DNA of 27,899 bases from Neolentinus lepideus HHB14362 ss-1 (GCA_001632425.1 KV425608.1:183111-211009), one strand, 5' to 3'. Shown: positions 10,262-21,914, counted from the stretch's first letter. Numbers and translations: made by a program. The notes: generated from the sequence alone by a model not told the origin.

Positions 10262-11312
10262 ATGGACGAAAACTCGGATTTCATTTCGGCAGTGACCGTC
10301 ACACGTGTGACTGGTTTCGTTCTCTCGGATCCTCCCTTTCAAGCTCGTCTTGTCTTCGATAACAGCCGCGCGTCGTCGGTCCTGTTTACTTATCTTTTGG
10401 ATATTCAGCTGGCCGTTTGACCGGACGAAACAGCGCTAACCTTTTTCAAGATGGAAATGCCTTCGTTTCTTCGTGGTCAGACCGGGACTGTTGTAGGCGG
10501 TTAGCGGCCGGCGTGGAATTTCGATGATCCTTCTTGTAGGATGAAGCCCATTCTATACTCTGCCAGACCCGGGATTAAGACTGTAAATGCCCCGGACAGG
10601 CGTGCCCGTTGTTCTCGGTGATCGTAACGCGTGCTACGTCTCGCAAGGGAGCACTGTATCGCTCGTAGCTGAGCGAGGCCATTGCAACGATTCACAAAAA
10701 GCCTCGGGACTATCATGACTCGACACTATCTGTCCTTACTTACCATCTCGACTCCTAGATCGCTCACGAAGAATCATGGAAGATATCGGCGTCGACCCGC
10801 GGCATCATAATCAACGTCACGCTACTCGGCTTCACCTGCAGTTCCTTGGCACGGACTTGCCTATCGGGTTTACCATGAACTATCAAAAGTAGGTAGGTCG
10901 TCTCTACATTCCATGGGATGCAGATGTAACTTAATTTATCCCTTCGCAGGCAAGCACACTGATCCTCGTTTAGTTATCAGTTTGAGCGCCGGTCCTTTTG
11001 GACAAGGCTCTGTGCCACGATGATGTCTTCGTTCCTGCTAGGTTATATGAAGATGTTCTCTTACTCTATAACGCGCAGCTGAACAGATCATCGACTGTTC
11101 TGCAAGGCTCATGCCTGGATTTAGGTTTGAATCTCTTTTTGTGCACTCGCTCGTCCCCGCTAGGGGGCAAGACGCGTCCATATCTGTGTGTCGAAAATAC
11201 CGTCGTCCCCTTGCACGTGATCGAGAAACATCTCGTATTCCGTTTCTTGTCTCTATCGATGGATGACTATGTTATCGATGGCCATGAGTTGGTGTGGACA
11301 TCAGCGAGCTAG
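10262..11312 (+). pseudogene. Decayed coding region of unrecognised family
   Basis: One frame starts with ATG at 10262, just 3 bp after the transposon's target duplication. It reads as plausible protein (SAVTVTRVTGFVLSDPPF near the start) but is broken by TGA at 10418, TAG at 10502 and TGA at 10619. Coding-like sequence resumes in another frame at ATG 10776 and runs to a donor-like site near 10888. It goes on after an acceptor near 10949, and again from 10998 (LDKALCHDD, ARLYEDVLL) to a stop at 11310-11312. The frame changes and stops point to a pseudogene of a multi-exon gene. I cannot name the family. The transposon upstream would also separate it from its promoter. The later segments might belong to a different gene. 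Confidence 0.4.
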
Positions 11313-12690
11313 CTCGTGTTGCCCAAAGGTGCCTTGATGGTTTGTCTCCGGGAGGACTGATAGGGGAGTGGAGGAACGGATCTATGGGCCAAGTGTTCGG
11401 CCGTGCGTGCTTCTTCAAGGTGAGGGAGAGTATCTGCTAGGTGGATCTACCGATCCCAGGTCAACATTTCCGAAGCTTATCTGTGAGATTGGCTTTCAAC
11501 CGATGGTATGTGCGATCGTCAGCCCCTCGTAAAGCGATTAATGCATACTGGACGCCTAGGATAACGCACATGCATCTAAGCGAGGGCTACGATCAATCAG
11601 TGTTGCCACTCAAGCCACCGTACATCAAACTAACACTGTGCTCCGTCCGAGGCGTGCATCTTAGGGGGCTTCAAAGAGGTTCAACACGCCTCGTTGGCGT
11701 GCCGCCCGGTGGCAAGCACCTGTTTATGTGCGCTCCGAAGCCTGACGAGCAGAATGCCCAGATTCAGAGCTAGATGGACTCGGAAGGCCGCCATGATTGC
11801 GCCATCCTTTCACTGTTGTCAGTTGAAGTTCGGTTTGCCTCGAGGCTCGCATGCGGAGGGGCTCGTGACCCACTTCGAAATTCGTCAAGCCAGATTCCGA
11901 TTTTCCTTCCGTGGACGGATATCGTGCTGCCGGGTGTGGAGCGGCTCGTCCTAACCGCTCGCAGATAAGTGTGTACCATCCAGTTGCTTCTGCGGGGAAA
12001 ATCGCTGAGAGTCGTCCTCAGATTAGACAGACCAGTCCTGTTCCTCGGCCCGGGATTATCTCGCTCGGAATGCCTTGACGGGGGCAATGGGCGGGGACAC
12101 CGCAGAGCACTCCGCAGGCGGGGGACGGAATGGAGGTGGAATTCGAGCACCACAATGGGTGCTCATGGAAATCCAGGGGAGGCCGCCGATGCGAAGTTCA
12201 TTTAGACGAAGAGGCCGCTGGGTTGGCCGCGAAATCATGATGGAACCGAGGTTTACTAACAGCATCAGTTTCCAGAATCTGAACGGGCGTCTTTTCTGGA
12301 GCGTCAAGAAGGGGCTCCCAGCCTTGAGGACGTATGAAAGGATGGGCGTTCTTGGGTGGCAGACCGGGTATGTATATTGCTTGCCGGGAGAACGGAGGGC
12401 AGGTGGCACGGAAGACGAAGGGGATGTTCTGACTGGTTCGGGCTTAGCGGGTGTTGGCAGGCCACGGCGCGACATCGGCGGAACTGGACATCAGAGAGAG
12501 GGTGGGACACAGCGTTTCGTCACTAGGAGGACTTGTGGGGAGGACATGTAACACGTGTACCGGGGGCACTGCTGAGGCACAAGGCTTTCGGGGCAGAGGG
12601 TATGTTCTAATCTGGACGATGTCCTCGCTTGCGGATGGTCGGCTCGGACCTAACGGGAGATATGATATGGCAGGCGTAGTCGCACTGTAG
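11313..12690. other. Gene-poor region, nothing recognisable
   Basis: Several open frames overlap here on both strands (for example 11441-11773 plus, 11770-12153 minus, 12075-12551 plus, 12056-12475 minus). None shows a domain, a consistent exon structure or a clear start. A short open stretch at about 11290-11410 (ELARVAQRCLDGLSPGG) may be a further piece of the decayed gene upstream. The region is GC-rich, which favours chance open frames. Confidence 0.35.
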
Positions 12691-12720
12691 TGACCACTAT
12701 CGGAGTTTGAATCATTTCTA

Positions 12721-12862
12721 GTCTGACTTGAGTCTGACTTTCATATCCGGAAATTTTCATTTGAAGCAGCCCAACGTGCGTAAAGAAGAGGCGCTGGTTT
12801 TATTGGAGCGACCTTTACGCCGCATTCTGTTCTCTCCATCAACGCGTATCCTGCCTTATAAC
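12721..12862 (+). promoter_or_regulatory. Promoter region of the GATA factor gene
   Basis: A direct repeat GTCTGACTT occurs at 12721-12729 and 12732-12740, one helical turn apart (11 bp). A TATA-like CTTATAAC lies at 12855-12862, about 70 bp before the ATG at 12930. C/T-rich sequence (CTCTTTCCCTCTAGC) lies between them. The repeat could bind a regulator, but no known site was recognised. Confidence 0.35.
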
Positions 12863-12929
12863 CGCCCTCGCAGCGGCGCTCTTTCCCTCTAGCTTTGACT
12901 CGTCTGCAACGCGACAAACGACGCAGTCA

Positions 12930-15658
12930 ATGCCCTCGACTCTCAATCTCAAGTTCAAAGTTGGTGTCTCCGCCGGCAGCTGCGGAAGCAGTACACTGAC
13001 CGGTCTTTAGGGACATAAATCCTTCGTCGCCTTCAGCAATCTTAGCGATGCCGATGCTCTGACCAAAACCTGGAAGGTGCGTAGATGCCATCTGTACGAC
13101 GCGTGCACAGCCACTCACGCTTCCGCAGGTCTGCACCAAGGTGGCAAGCTACCTGGAGCAGGGTCAACGCTTGGAGAACTTGAGTTGGAGGCTGTGGCAT
13201 CTCCAAAACCTCATCGTCGATTCCGATAATGCAAAGAGCAAGCGGGAATTCAGGAAGCTCTCCAAGCATATGGGCGACAAGTTGGACAAGGAGAAAGGAA
13301 GGTATGTGTGCCCCTTTGTTCCTGCGGGTGCTGCATTGACGCGTTGACCTTCGTACCTGTCTAGGAGCATCGAGGAGCTTTCGGCGCCGGGTTTCAGGCG
13401 CAACCAGTCCACCGATCTAATCCAGCAACGTGCCGTTGAGAAGGAGCGTCAGCGCGAAGCCACTCAGAATGCCAAACCCGGTGTCATAAAGCGTATGCAG
13501 TTCACGTTCAGCGTCGACCCGCCTTCCAGTGGCGCTACGTCTACTCCCGTCAAGAAACCGGACTATAAGCCCTCGGCCGAGTTCAGGGACAACAGTGGCC
13601 GACGAGCTCGAGCGCGCGCTGCCGCCCAGAACCACGACACCAACGCAGACAGAGACACTCAGATCATGGAATCCAAGAAGAACGACACCCAAGAGCAGGA
13701 TACCTCTTCCCCGCACTGTCTCCGATTCCCGACCCTCTTTTCTAACGACTTTGGCCCTGCTGCACTCTTGTACCCCACCCCGACTTTGTCGACCTCTCTT
13801 AATTATGGCGAGGGCGTCAACCAGAACCAGCACTCCTCCGACAGCTTCAGCATCGCCCGTCCGACCATTGAGCTTGCCCTTGACGACTTCCTGAACGGCG
13901 TTGACCATTCCGACAGTCCTGGCTCTTGGTCAGGCGCTTCTCAGGCCGATGGCACCACCCAGTCTGGCGCACAGGATGTCACCATGAGCAACGCCATTGA
14001 ACAGCAAATGAAAACTGACGACGACATCATTATGACTTCAATGAACCTCTCCCTTCCCCTCCACTCCCACTCCACCGAACAGCTGCCGCAGACGGTCGTT
14101 CCTTCTAAGATTGGCCCTAACTCGGGCCCCGAAATGGCTTCGAGTCCCACCAGGCCTTCTCTCACTATCAAGACACAGTCCGTCAGTCACAGCAGCGGCA
14201 ACAATCGCTCGTCAGGCCCTAGTGCCACCGCTACTAGCCCCGCGGTCCTGAAGAACAACAACTCAGCACCCGGGGGTGTCAAGGCGGAATGCTCTAATTG
14301 CGGCGCTACTCACACTCCGCTGTGGAGACGGGGCCTGAACGACGAGTTGAACTGCAACGCTTGCGGCCTTTACTGCAAGCTGGTAAGTGTATAGAGTTTC
14401 TGCGATAGAGGCATATAGTGATACCCTTGGCTTGCAGCACAAGCGTCCTCGTCCCAAGGGCATGCGCAACAACCACGGTGAGGGCCGTTCGCAAGCGGCT
14501 CCACGGCAGGATGCGCAGGAGATTATTGGTGAGTGATCTGTGTCCTTGGTGTCTTTCAGATATCTCAACGTTCTCTTCATCGCCAGCTCAATGCTACAAC
14601 TGCCACACAACTGCCACGCCCCTCTGGCGAAAGGACGACGAGGGCAAGACCGTCTGCAATGCCTGCGGCTTATAGTGAGTAACCTATCATTCTCACTGAA
14701 ACATATGATGCTAAAAATCCTTCACAGCTATAAATTGCACGGCTCTGCTCGTCCGATCTCCATGAAGTCCGACGTTATCCGTAAGCGATCACGCCATGAC
14801 GCAAGGCGTGTTGGAACGAGTGTTTCCGACAGTCCTCCCTCGGCGAGCCCGGGAGCGAGTCGACGGGCGTCCCCTTCCGCTGAGCCCACACTTGCGCCCG
14901 ATTCCACGACACAGATATCGTACAGTAACGAATATGAATACCAAGGCCACACCCCGTCAGAACTTATGGGAGCCCTGGGCCAGGAGTCGAACCAAGGCCA
15001 CCATTTCACGCTGCAAGGCACGTACACTTCCGCGTACACGTATGCTGTGTACCCGGGCCCGTACCACCCGGACTATATCTCGAAGAAGAACCAGCATTTC
15101 GCGTCTGACCCGTTCTCGTTCGGCTCCGGCGACACCTCGGATGGTGAGAGCACTGGGACGGAATCTAGGTCGAGTAAGCGCCGTCGTATGAGCGATGGAT
15201 CTGCGACCGAGCCTCCGTCCTCCGCGACCTCGTACACTTCTTTCGCAGACAGCTTTGGCGGGTCGCAGCAGTCGCACTCACCGCTGTCCTTTCCGACTCG
15301 ACCGTTGAACTTCGACTATGGCAGCTTCTCGTATGGGGTGATGCGCGGCTCGGGCAACAGCATGTTCTGGCATCCTCCTATGATGCCGCCGGACGGCTCT
15401 CCTCAGATGATCCACCCTCCGATGCTGCCGCCGGACGAGTCGCCCATGGACTACTTGCACCCGCCGATGTTGGCGCCAGATGACGACTCCCTGTTCAGGG
15501 ACTACCTCCATCCTCCGATGTCGCTGCCTGACGACCATAACAGCTCTTCTATGGGTTCCTTACAGGCACACCCGCCCATGCTTCCGCAAGAGTGGATCAA
15601 TCAGGATTATTACCAGTCCAATGGCTCGGGCAACGACAACGCGATGCAAACATACTAA
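12930..15658 (+). CDS. GATA transcription factor, AreA-type N-terminus and two zinc fingers, 800 residues
   Basis: A nuclear DNA-binding regulator. Exons: 12930-12965, 13011-13076, 13129-13301, 13365-14382, 14438-14528, 14587-14674, 14728-15658. All phases agree. The exon 1 donor could instead lie 6 nt earlier. Residues 33-61 ([14 protein letters not shown]) match the AreA/NIT2 GATA-like N-terminal domain. A long Ser/Thr-rich middle follows. Finger 1 (C401, C404, C422, C425) and finger 2 (C464, C467, C485, C488) are both C-X2-C-X17-C-X2-C with TPLWR. A basic tail ([10 protein letters not shown]) follows finger 2, and a basic [10 protein letters not shown] near 640 may be a second nuclear signal. 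The C-terminus carries five HPPM-type repeats (about 706-777). AreA itself has one finger and regulates nitrogen use. Whether this protein does the same, or acts in development or iron control as other fungal GATA factors do, cannot be decided here. Confidence 0.92.
15371..15589 (+). repeat. Five degenerate HPPM(L)PPD repeats in the GATA factor tail
   Basis: Coding repeats begin at about 15371, 15412, 15459, 15508 and 15569. They read [40 protein letters not shown] and HPPMLPQEW. Spacing varies from about 40 to 60 bp, so they are not a strict tandem array. Proline-methionine-acidic repeats of this kind are likely disordered and could serve as an activation region. I know no named motif that matches. 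Confidence 0.7.
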
Positions 15659-16100
15659 TCTGTTGTCCGTCTCGTCTCCGCGGTGCGGCGGGCGTGGCTC
15701 TGGTGTCTGCACGGACTCTGCATGGACTCACACTCATCGTTCCGTGTTTTCGGGTTTTGACTGCTTTAGATTTTCCTCCTGGTCTCCGCCATCCATCGTC
15801 CTTGTCGCAATTGTTTTCGAGGCATATCGCATACAGAACGCAGACAGTAACAGCATTTTCCTTCCTCCTTCCTCTTCCTCCTTCCTCTCTTTCCATCCGA
15901 CAGGTTTTAGGATAACTATTATGGCTCCGATCTCCCTCCGTTCATGCCTTGCTATCAGTTGTATGACGATGCTTCGCGAAGGGCTTCGCGTACTAAGCCC
16001 CACAATATATATTTCTATACATTTCCTTTGCTTTTCGTATATTCGTGTCTTGTGCATTTATCTTTCTCCCTTGACCTGGGTCTGCTTATAATGTAGCGCT
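15659..16100 (+). other. 3' untranslated region and flank of the GATA factor gene
   Basis: The stretch is T/C-rich with no coding potential of its own. It has pyrimidine runs (TCCTCCTTCCTCTTCCTCC near 15865), a partly palindromic GCTTCGCGAAGGGCTTCGCG at 15971-15990, and TATATATTTC near 16005. These fit a fungal 3' UTR and processing region, though no poly(A) site can be fixed. Confidence 0.4.
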
Positions 16101-18099
16101 ATTCAGTTCATTCCTGTGATGCATTATCCCTATGTATTCGGGTTCGACATTCCATATCCTGTTCGTAGCTAAATTATGACCAATGAATTCGGCTTCCTGT
16201 ACAGAACCGTTCCATCATGCGTGTCATGCCTTGTGCTCTAAGGATCTTTAATTTCCGAGGTTGCAGTATAATTGCGTGGAGGTATTGCCCGGAAAGAAGG
16301 TAAAGAGAGTTTGTACAACACGCTAAACATACTTCACATATCACAGGGCTCTAACTAAGCGACCAACATTATGTACCAATGACCAAGGAAACAAGGGCTC
16401 GAAGAACGTGGTCTTGGCATGGGACTATACCTATCGGTGTCTCGTACGCACTACTTCATCGGAATACCCTAGCCGATCTAAATCCCCGAGTATGGACTGA
16501 GACGCCACCGAAGCTAACGGATGCACTTGCGCGACATTCCTGGTAACGCGACCTATAATTGCGTGCGGGACTCTTAGTGAAACATGGGTAGTGGGAGTGA
16601 GGTATTCAGGACGCATTACAAACGACATAGAGAAGAGCCAGGCCTCCATGCTATAGACCAGGGACTTCTAGATGCAGACATCGAGCTCCTTGACTGAGGT
16701 GCAACGTTCGTCATAGGAGGCAGGCGCCGAGAAAATCAGACCGAGACATAGGGCACTGGAGAGAAGAAACCTCCGGCTCACTTCTTCCATATGGACCAGG
16801 GGCGCATGATGGACAGTGGCTGGTATATGCGCTGCCCTTACAAGTCAGGGCGGACGGGAATGTCGTCAGAGAGCTGTCGTGGGAGATCTAGAAACTGGCG
16901 ATGCCATGGGTAGCGTCGAACCGCGAATGCACCGATGACACCTGCCAGATTCTTGTCCGGGGCGAAGAAGGAGTTAGTTCTCGATCAACCCGGTCGAGCG
17001 ATGGGAGACGTATCATGGAGCTAGACCTCTGCGAGAAGCACCCTTGCACAGGTCAGAGGCCTGAATTGGATGTCGTACAGGTCAGTAGGACGCGTCTTTT
17101 GGGCTATTTGTGGGACGGCAATAGCGATCCAGGTTCGCTCTGTTCTCGGTGCCTGCTTGAGAACATGTGAACAGCCCGGTAGTACCGGTACCAATACAGA
17201 TGCGACAAGCAGACGTTCATGCTAGAGGGACTACACATGAGAGGCTTCCAAGGTATCTCACTGGAGGAAACGTGTGAATGTGACTGACATCCTTGGCACT
17301 TTCGATCCGTATGTACTGATGCATTGCACCGTCGAATGCGTGTCTGAGGATGTGCAGTAACCAATCGAGGACCTATTTTCGTCTTGCGTGAATTCAGCTT
17401 GAACGCGGCTCAGGTCGACACATACTTATGAGCACCGGACGATCCCGCAGGCAAGAGATGGCATATGCATTCTGGGGTTTCGCCACAATGTCTCTACGCA
17501 TGAGCTGTACTGCGCCGTTAATTTCTCCAAGAGCTCGATAATAGATGATAGGAGGGTACTCACTGAGGTAACGAAAGGTCAGATTACGAACTCTCCCTAG
17601 AAGAAGAGACTGACTTCACTAGTCATGGAGCACCGTGACAGCGGTCGGCTGCTTCTTCGACAAGAAGACTGGTAGACAGGAGTGTGTCGCTTCGTGCACT
17701 TAGACTCTCCACATGTATTTGTGCTCCCCAAACAAACGGAAATGAGAAGACGATAACGTATTTCGTCTTCGATAGTTTGCGTTCTTTACAGGAAACTGAG
17801 ATTGTGTCTTTCTTCTGGACTTCAGCATAATTGTCTGTACTGGGAGCCCTGCAGGAAATGCGCAACACGTTTCATCAATTCGTATCTGAGGGTTTTGTTC
17901 TACTCACTTGGCGTCAAGTGGGACGAACCCTGCCGTACAAGGATGCACCACTAAACGCTAACTAGGAACGCTACCTTTGTGCGCGGTATTTCCTTAGTTT
18001 CTGTTTGTTCCTATTTCCAAAGTGGCGTTCAGCCGCTACGTAGAAGTCAAAGCCTTCTCTACGACGTTGACAATCAGTGTGCTCTGGCCGCTATTGAGG
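16101..18099. other. Gene-poor region, nothing recognisable
   Basis: Open frames of 60-90 codons occur on both strands (16901-17170 plus, 17104-17364 minus, 17623-17868 minus), with no domain, no consistent splicing and no neighbour-like codon use. The last 100-120 bp should hold the promoter and 5' leader of the GH79 gene. No convincing TATA box was seen there, but the first ATG reached in the coding frame is the one at 18100. Confidence 0.4.
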
Positions 18100-21084
18100 A
18101 TGTATTTCCTTTCCATTCTTTTCCCATTAACCTATCTTTCGTCTGCTCTTGCTTCCGTGACTGTTTACAGCCAGCAACCGCTGGGAGGGACGGCCTCTGC
18201 ATCGGCAGCCGCAGCTAACTACACCGGTGCTGCTGCATACGATCCGACCGTGTTACAGGCCCCGCCCGTGCCGAATCCAGCCCCGAACAACACCTTTGCC
18301 ATCCAAGTTCAAAGTAGTTCGTCCAATGTGCAAGGATTGTCGATTCCGCAGACCGGGGCCTTTATGGGCTTTTCCGTTGAAATGTCCGTAGCGACGCAAG
18401 TTAGTGAGTACTATTTCTGTCGTGAGCGATCCGGAATTATCGGGGCGTACTGGTGGACGTGGTGAAAAATTCTGTGCTGGACGGAGCGTGGAGGCATTCT
18501 ACGACTAGTTGAGGAGTTATTGCGCAGCGGGACGCAGATCTTCGCTGTAGTTGCCTTTCCACTCGGGAACGATACCGGGATCGCCTCCCTTGCGGTTTGT
18601 CACGTTATGAAGGGGTGCGCGTGCGGGATCGCTTCCCAGGCAAGACGGGCGCGCTCTGGTTCCCAAGCGGATGTGCGTGAGCATCAAGGTGTGCGGGGCT
18701 TGCGGAAGGTGCCAGAGCGTTGCCCTCCATACGTTCGCTCGGCTACTCATAGATATCGCTCTCGCGCACCGCTCCTTCATTTTAATGTTGGAGTGGTCGT
18801 CTTCGATACGAGTGTCACAATCGGCCTTCAGCCAGCTGATTATTGTCTTACTCACACTTCGGGACGTACTTCCGATGCGATGTGCTCTGTACCCATCATC
18901 ATTGTATGTAGGCTTTGACAATGTCACTAACGACTCTCTTTGCACTTTGTAGTCGGCCTCAATGGGTAAGTCTAGTGACCTTGGCGACACAGTGTGCTCG
19001 TAGCTAATTAGCTACCCTCAGCTCCTTCCTCCAGGTACCCTTTCTCAACCTCATGGCCAACATCAAAGAGCGTGCTGGCCGCGTCCACGTCCGTGTTGGA
19101 GGAAACACACAAGATTACGCCTACATCGTCGACAGTATCCCCAACGGCATCGCTGTCGAGAAGGACAAGTTATTGTCAACCAACCCCGTAAGTTATGGTA
19201 ATCCGATTATGTCTCGCCACTGATGTGACTTTCCGATGACAGACGGATACCCCCACGCTAATGTGGACACCGGAGCTGATCTACATGATGGCTAACGTGA
19301 CGGCGTTAACGAATGTGAAGTGGTACCTTGGTAAGGATGGCACTTCAACGCTTTTGTCATGAACCTAACACGGTTTAGGTGTGCCGTTCAACGACTCGTC
19401 GAACTGGCGTCTGCAGATCGCGGAGGTGGGTGACTCCGTCCTGGGCGACAACCTCCTCGGGTTGCAGGCCGCCAATGAACCGGATCTCTACGTCAGGTCC
19501 GCTTTGCTGTCATGCTATGCAGCGCTGGTGATTGATCCTTCTCGCCTAGCCACGGTCATCGTCCGTCCACGTACGGTCCGTTCGACTACTTCGGCGAGTT
19601 CGGCACCCTCCTGCAAGCGATGCAGAGCGATAACGCGATCAACAACAAGGCGAACCTCATTGGTCCTAATATTGCCACTGGTGCTTGGACGCCGGAGATG
19701 GTTTGGGACACAGGTTTCATTACGCAGTACACCAGCAGCTTAACGGCGCTGGCAGTCGAACAGTAAGTACGACTTTATCTTAGTGAACTGCTCATCAACT
19801 GGTGTTATTAGCTATCCGGCAGATAATTGTGTCGCTGTCTACGGAACTGGGGGCACGGCTGTTGACCCGCAGACGGAGTTTCCCAATTATCTGAACCACA
19901 CTTCCGGGTACTCGATTATCCAGCCGTACATCAACTCGACTCAAATCGCGGTAGCTGCTGGAAAGCCCTTCCTAATGATGGAGACAAACACGGCTAGTTG
20001 CGGTGGTTTTCCTGGTATCAGTGACAGTTTCGGCGCGACCCTGTGGGCTCTCGACTATGGTCTCCAGATGGCATACTACAACTTCTCCGGCGCTTTGCTG
20101 CATGTTGGTGGGCAGAATGTGTATTATAACGTGAGTTGTGTCTGTACTTTACAGTTCCTGAGCTGCGCTGACCACTGGCTAGCCTTTCACTCGTATGTGC
20201 ATTACACGTGTTTCATTGGAGTCGATCTCACAATTGACTTCTAGCACCGCCGACTAACCAGTCCACCTTCCACCAATGGACCGTTGGTTCGGTGTACTAT
20301 TCCGCCTTGGTCATCGCCGAAGTATTTGGATCATCCAACAATTCCCAAATTGTCGATATGTACGCCAACAATAACAACATCTACACACCCGCCTATGCGG
20401 TCTACGAGAATGGGTCTCCGTCAAAGGTCGCACTATTCAACTACATCACGGACCCGTCCGGCGCTACAACGTACACTGCTAACATTCAGATTGCCGGCGG
20501 CCAGGTTCCTGCGTCAGTCAAAGTGAAGTGAGTTGAAAATATCCATATCTGGTAATGATTCTGAGTCGTCACTCCTCAGGTATCTTCTTGCGGCGTCCGT
20601 CGCCGACAAGACTAATATCACATGGGCTGGTCAAGTACGTGGGCAATGTATTCTATTGTTTCCCTTGCTGAGAACGATAACTCCACAGACCTTTGGAGAC
20701 GTGCTCTCATCAGACGGCCGTTTGCTGGGCAATGAGAACGTGCAGACCGTTAACTGCGATCAGACGAACAACCAATGCAGCGTCAGCGTCCCCGCCCCCG
20801 GCTTCGCGCTTGTCTTCCTCTCCGACTCAGCGTACTCGGATTCTGCACCCTCCACGACACAAACGTTCGCCACGACCGCTGTTACAAAGACAATGAACAC
20901 AGCGACTATCGCTGCCAGCCTTTTGGCCACGAGTAATGGGCACAGCGGAGCGAACCGTGTCTTGGGTAGTACGAGTAAGGGAAGTAGTGGGGCTGTTGGT
21001 ATGGGCGTCCGGGTTCCTGGTGCTGTCGCTCTCATTGCGACGGCCATCGGGAGCCTGGTTGTCGGGCGTGTGCTGATGCGGTAG
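18100..21084 (+). CDS. Glycoside hydrolase family 79 (beta-glucuronidase type), 11 exons, 654 residues
   Basis: A secreted enzyme expected to remove beta-linked glucuronic acid (or its 4-O-methyl form) from glycans. Exons: 18100-18403, 18953-18965, 19022-19187, 19243-19330, 19379-19496, 19550-19762, 19812-20130, 20183-20192, 20245-20527, 20580-20634, 20689-21084. All phases agree. Exons 2 and 8 are only 13 and 10 nt. A signal peptide (MYFLSILFPLTYLSSALA) is followed by mature protein from about residue 19. In the (beta/alpha)8 core, the NEP motif places the acid/base at E224, and LMMETNTASCGG places the nucleophile at E358. A GH79-type C-terminal beta domain follows (about 470-570), then a Ser/Thr-rich linker and a terminal hydrophobic segment (VPGAVALIATAIGSLVVG), pointing to a GPI anchor or single membrane span. 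Intron 1 is 549 nt, ten times the usual length. Exact substrate is unknown. Confidence 0.93.
18404..18952 (+). other. Oversized first intron of the GH79 gene (549 nt)
   Basis: The donor GTGAGTAC and the acceptor end (CACTAACGACT, then TTTGTAG) are normal and give correct phase, but all other introns in this gene are 45-115 nt. The interior may be an insertion. It holds a near-repeat GGGATCGC(C/T)TCCC at about 18578 and 18627. Open frames on both strands (18520-18918 plus, 18517-18990 minus) show no known domain. No clear terminal repeats were found. Confidence 0.6.
20183..20192 (+). other. 10-nt micro-exon of the GH79 gene
   Basis: Direct joining of exon 7 (ends 20130) to exon 9 (starts 20245) breaks the frame. 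Using CCTTTCACTC between acceptor GGCTAG and donor GTATGT restores phase and gives the smooth reading NPFTPPPTNQS. Micro-exons this small are easily missed by gene finders, which would then misjoin the C-terminal third. Confidence 0.75.
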
Positions 21085-21914
21085 ATGTACATAATCTGCT
21101 TGGTGCCTTTGACGTAGCGAAAGTGGACGCTAGATTAATTTAGTGAGGAGCTTAGTTTTTGGATGTGTCTTCTTAATCAGCCGGATATCATGTCTTTCAC
21201 ATGTATCTTGCCAGTGAGGAGCATCCATTTGTAAAAGATACATGCATTGGGAAGCAACTCCCCTTCGGGCCACAAATGGACATGGACTTATCTAGGACAG
21301 TCTATCCACTTGCACGAGCTTCAAGAATCCAGCATGCATCAACTGTCTGAGATATCCACGCCAAGACGCACTTGGAAGCTCTACATCGCGGGTGGTCGCA
21401 AACGTTTCCGAGACCTAAAGCCGAGACATGCCCTGGGCCCGAAACCTGTGGTCTGTTTTCGCTCGAATTCGGCTACATAGGTCACTTCGTAGACTCCACC
21501 CTCTCGTGAGTCGTAACGCGATTGGGGCAGAATCGCTGTAGAGAGTCGGCGGAGAGGATTAGTTATACTTCGACAGGAGCGCCTAATCACATGCCTGGAT
21601 TATTCTCTACATACTGTAGCCGATAACTGCTTGAACTCTAGATCTAGCTAACCGTGTCATGACGCGTCCATCGCCGGCCCAACGTTATGATATCCTGGTA
21701 TGGGAGCTCTCGTGTCGGCGCGAGTACGCACGCAAACAGTTCCGCACATTAGCAGTACTGGGAGCAACTATGACGCTTCCAATACTGCAGAAGCCGGTGG
21801 GTGAAACAGCGGCCTGCGAACGACTGTGAAGGTGAAACCAGTCGCTTTCTCCGAGGACTGTCCGCAGAAAAACAGTCTACATTTTCCATCGTGTAGGTAC
21901 AGTCTCCCCAATCT
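21085..21914. other. Convergent intergenic region
   Basis: This lies between the stop codons of the GH79 gene (plus) and the kinase gene (minus), so it should hold both 3' ends. No further gene is recognised. An open frame at 21247-21480 has no family features. Confidence 0.45.

Noticed and set aside
12056..12551. Overlapping long open frames on both strands before the GATA gene
   Set aside because: The DNA is GC-rich, the frames overlap on opposite strands, no domain or splice structure is seen, and neither has a clear start context.
13417..13908. Long minus-strand open frame of 163 codons
   Set aside because: It lies wholly antisense to exon 4 of the GATA gene, whose reading is supported by domains and splicing. 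The frame is a by-product of its codon pattern.
15971..15990. Palindromic GCTTCGCGAAGGGCTTCGCG in the GATA gene 3' region considered as a terminator or element end
   Set aside because: It is short and imperfect, has no flanking duplication, and eukaryotic mRNA genes do not use hairpin terminators.
18022..18099. Longer N-terminus for the GH79 protein starting at 18022
   Set aside because: It would need a GTG start and would place the signal peptide inside the protein. The first ATG, at 18100, begins a normal signal peptide.
18517..18990. Open frames on both strands inside the long GH79 intron
   Set aside because: They rely on non-ATG starts, overlap real exons at the right end, and show no recognisable domain.
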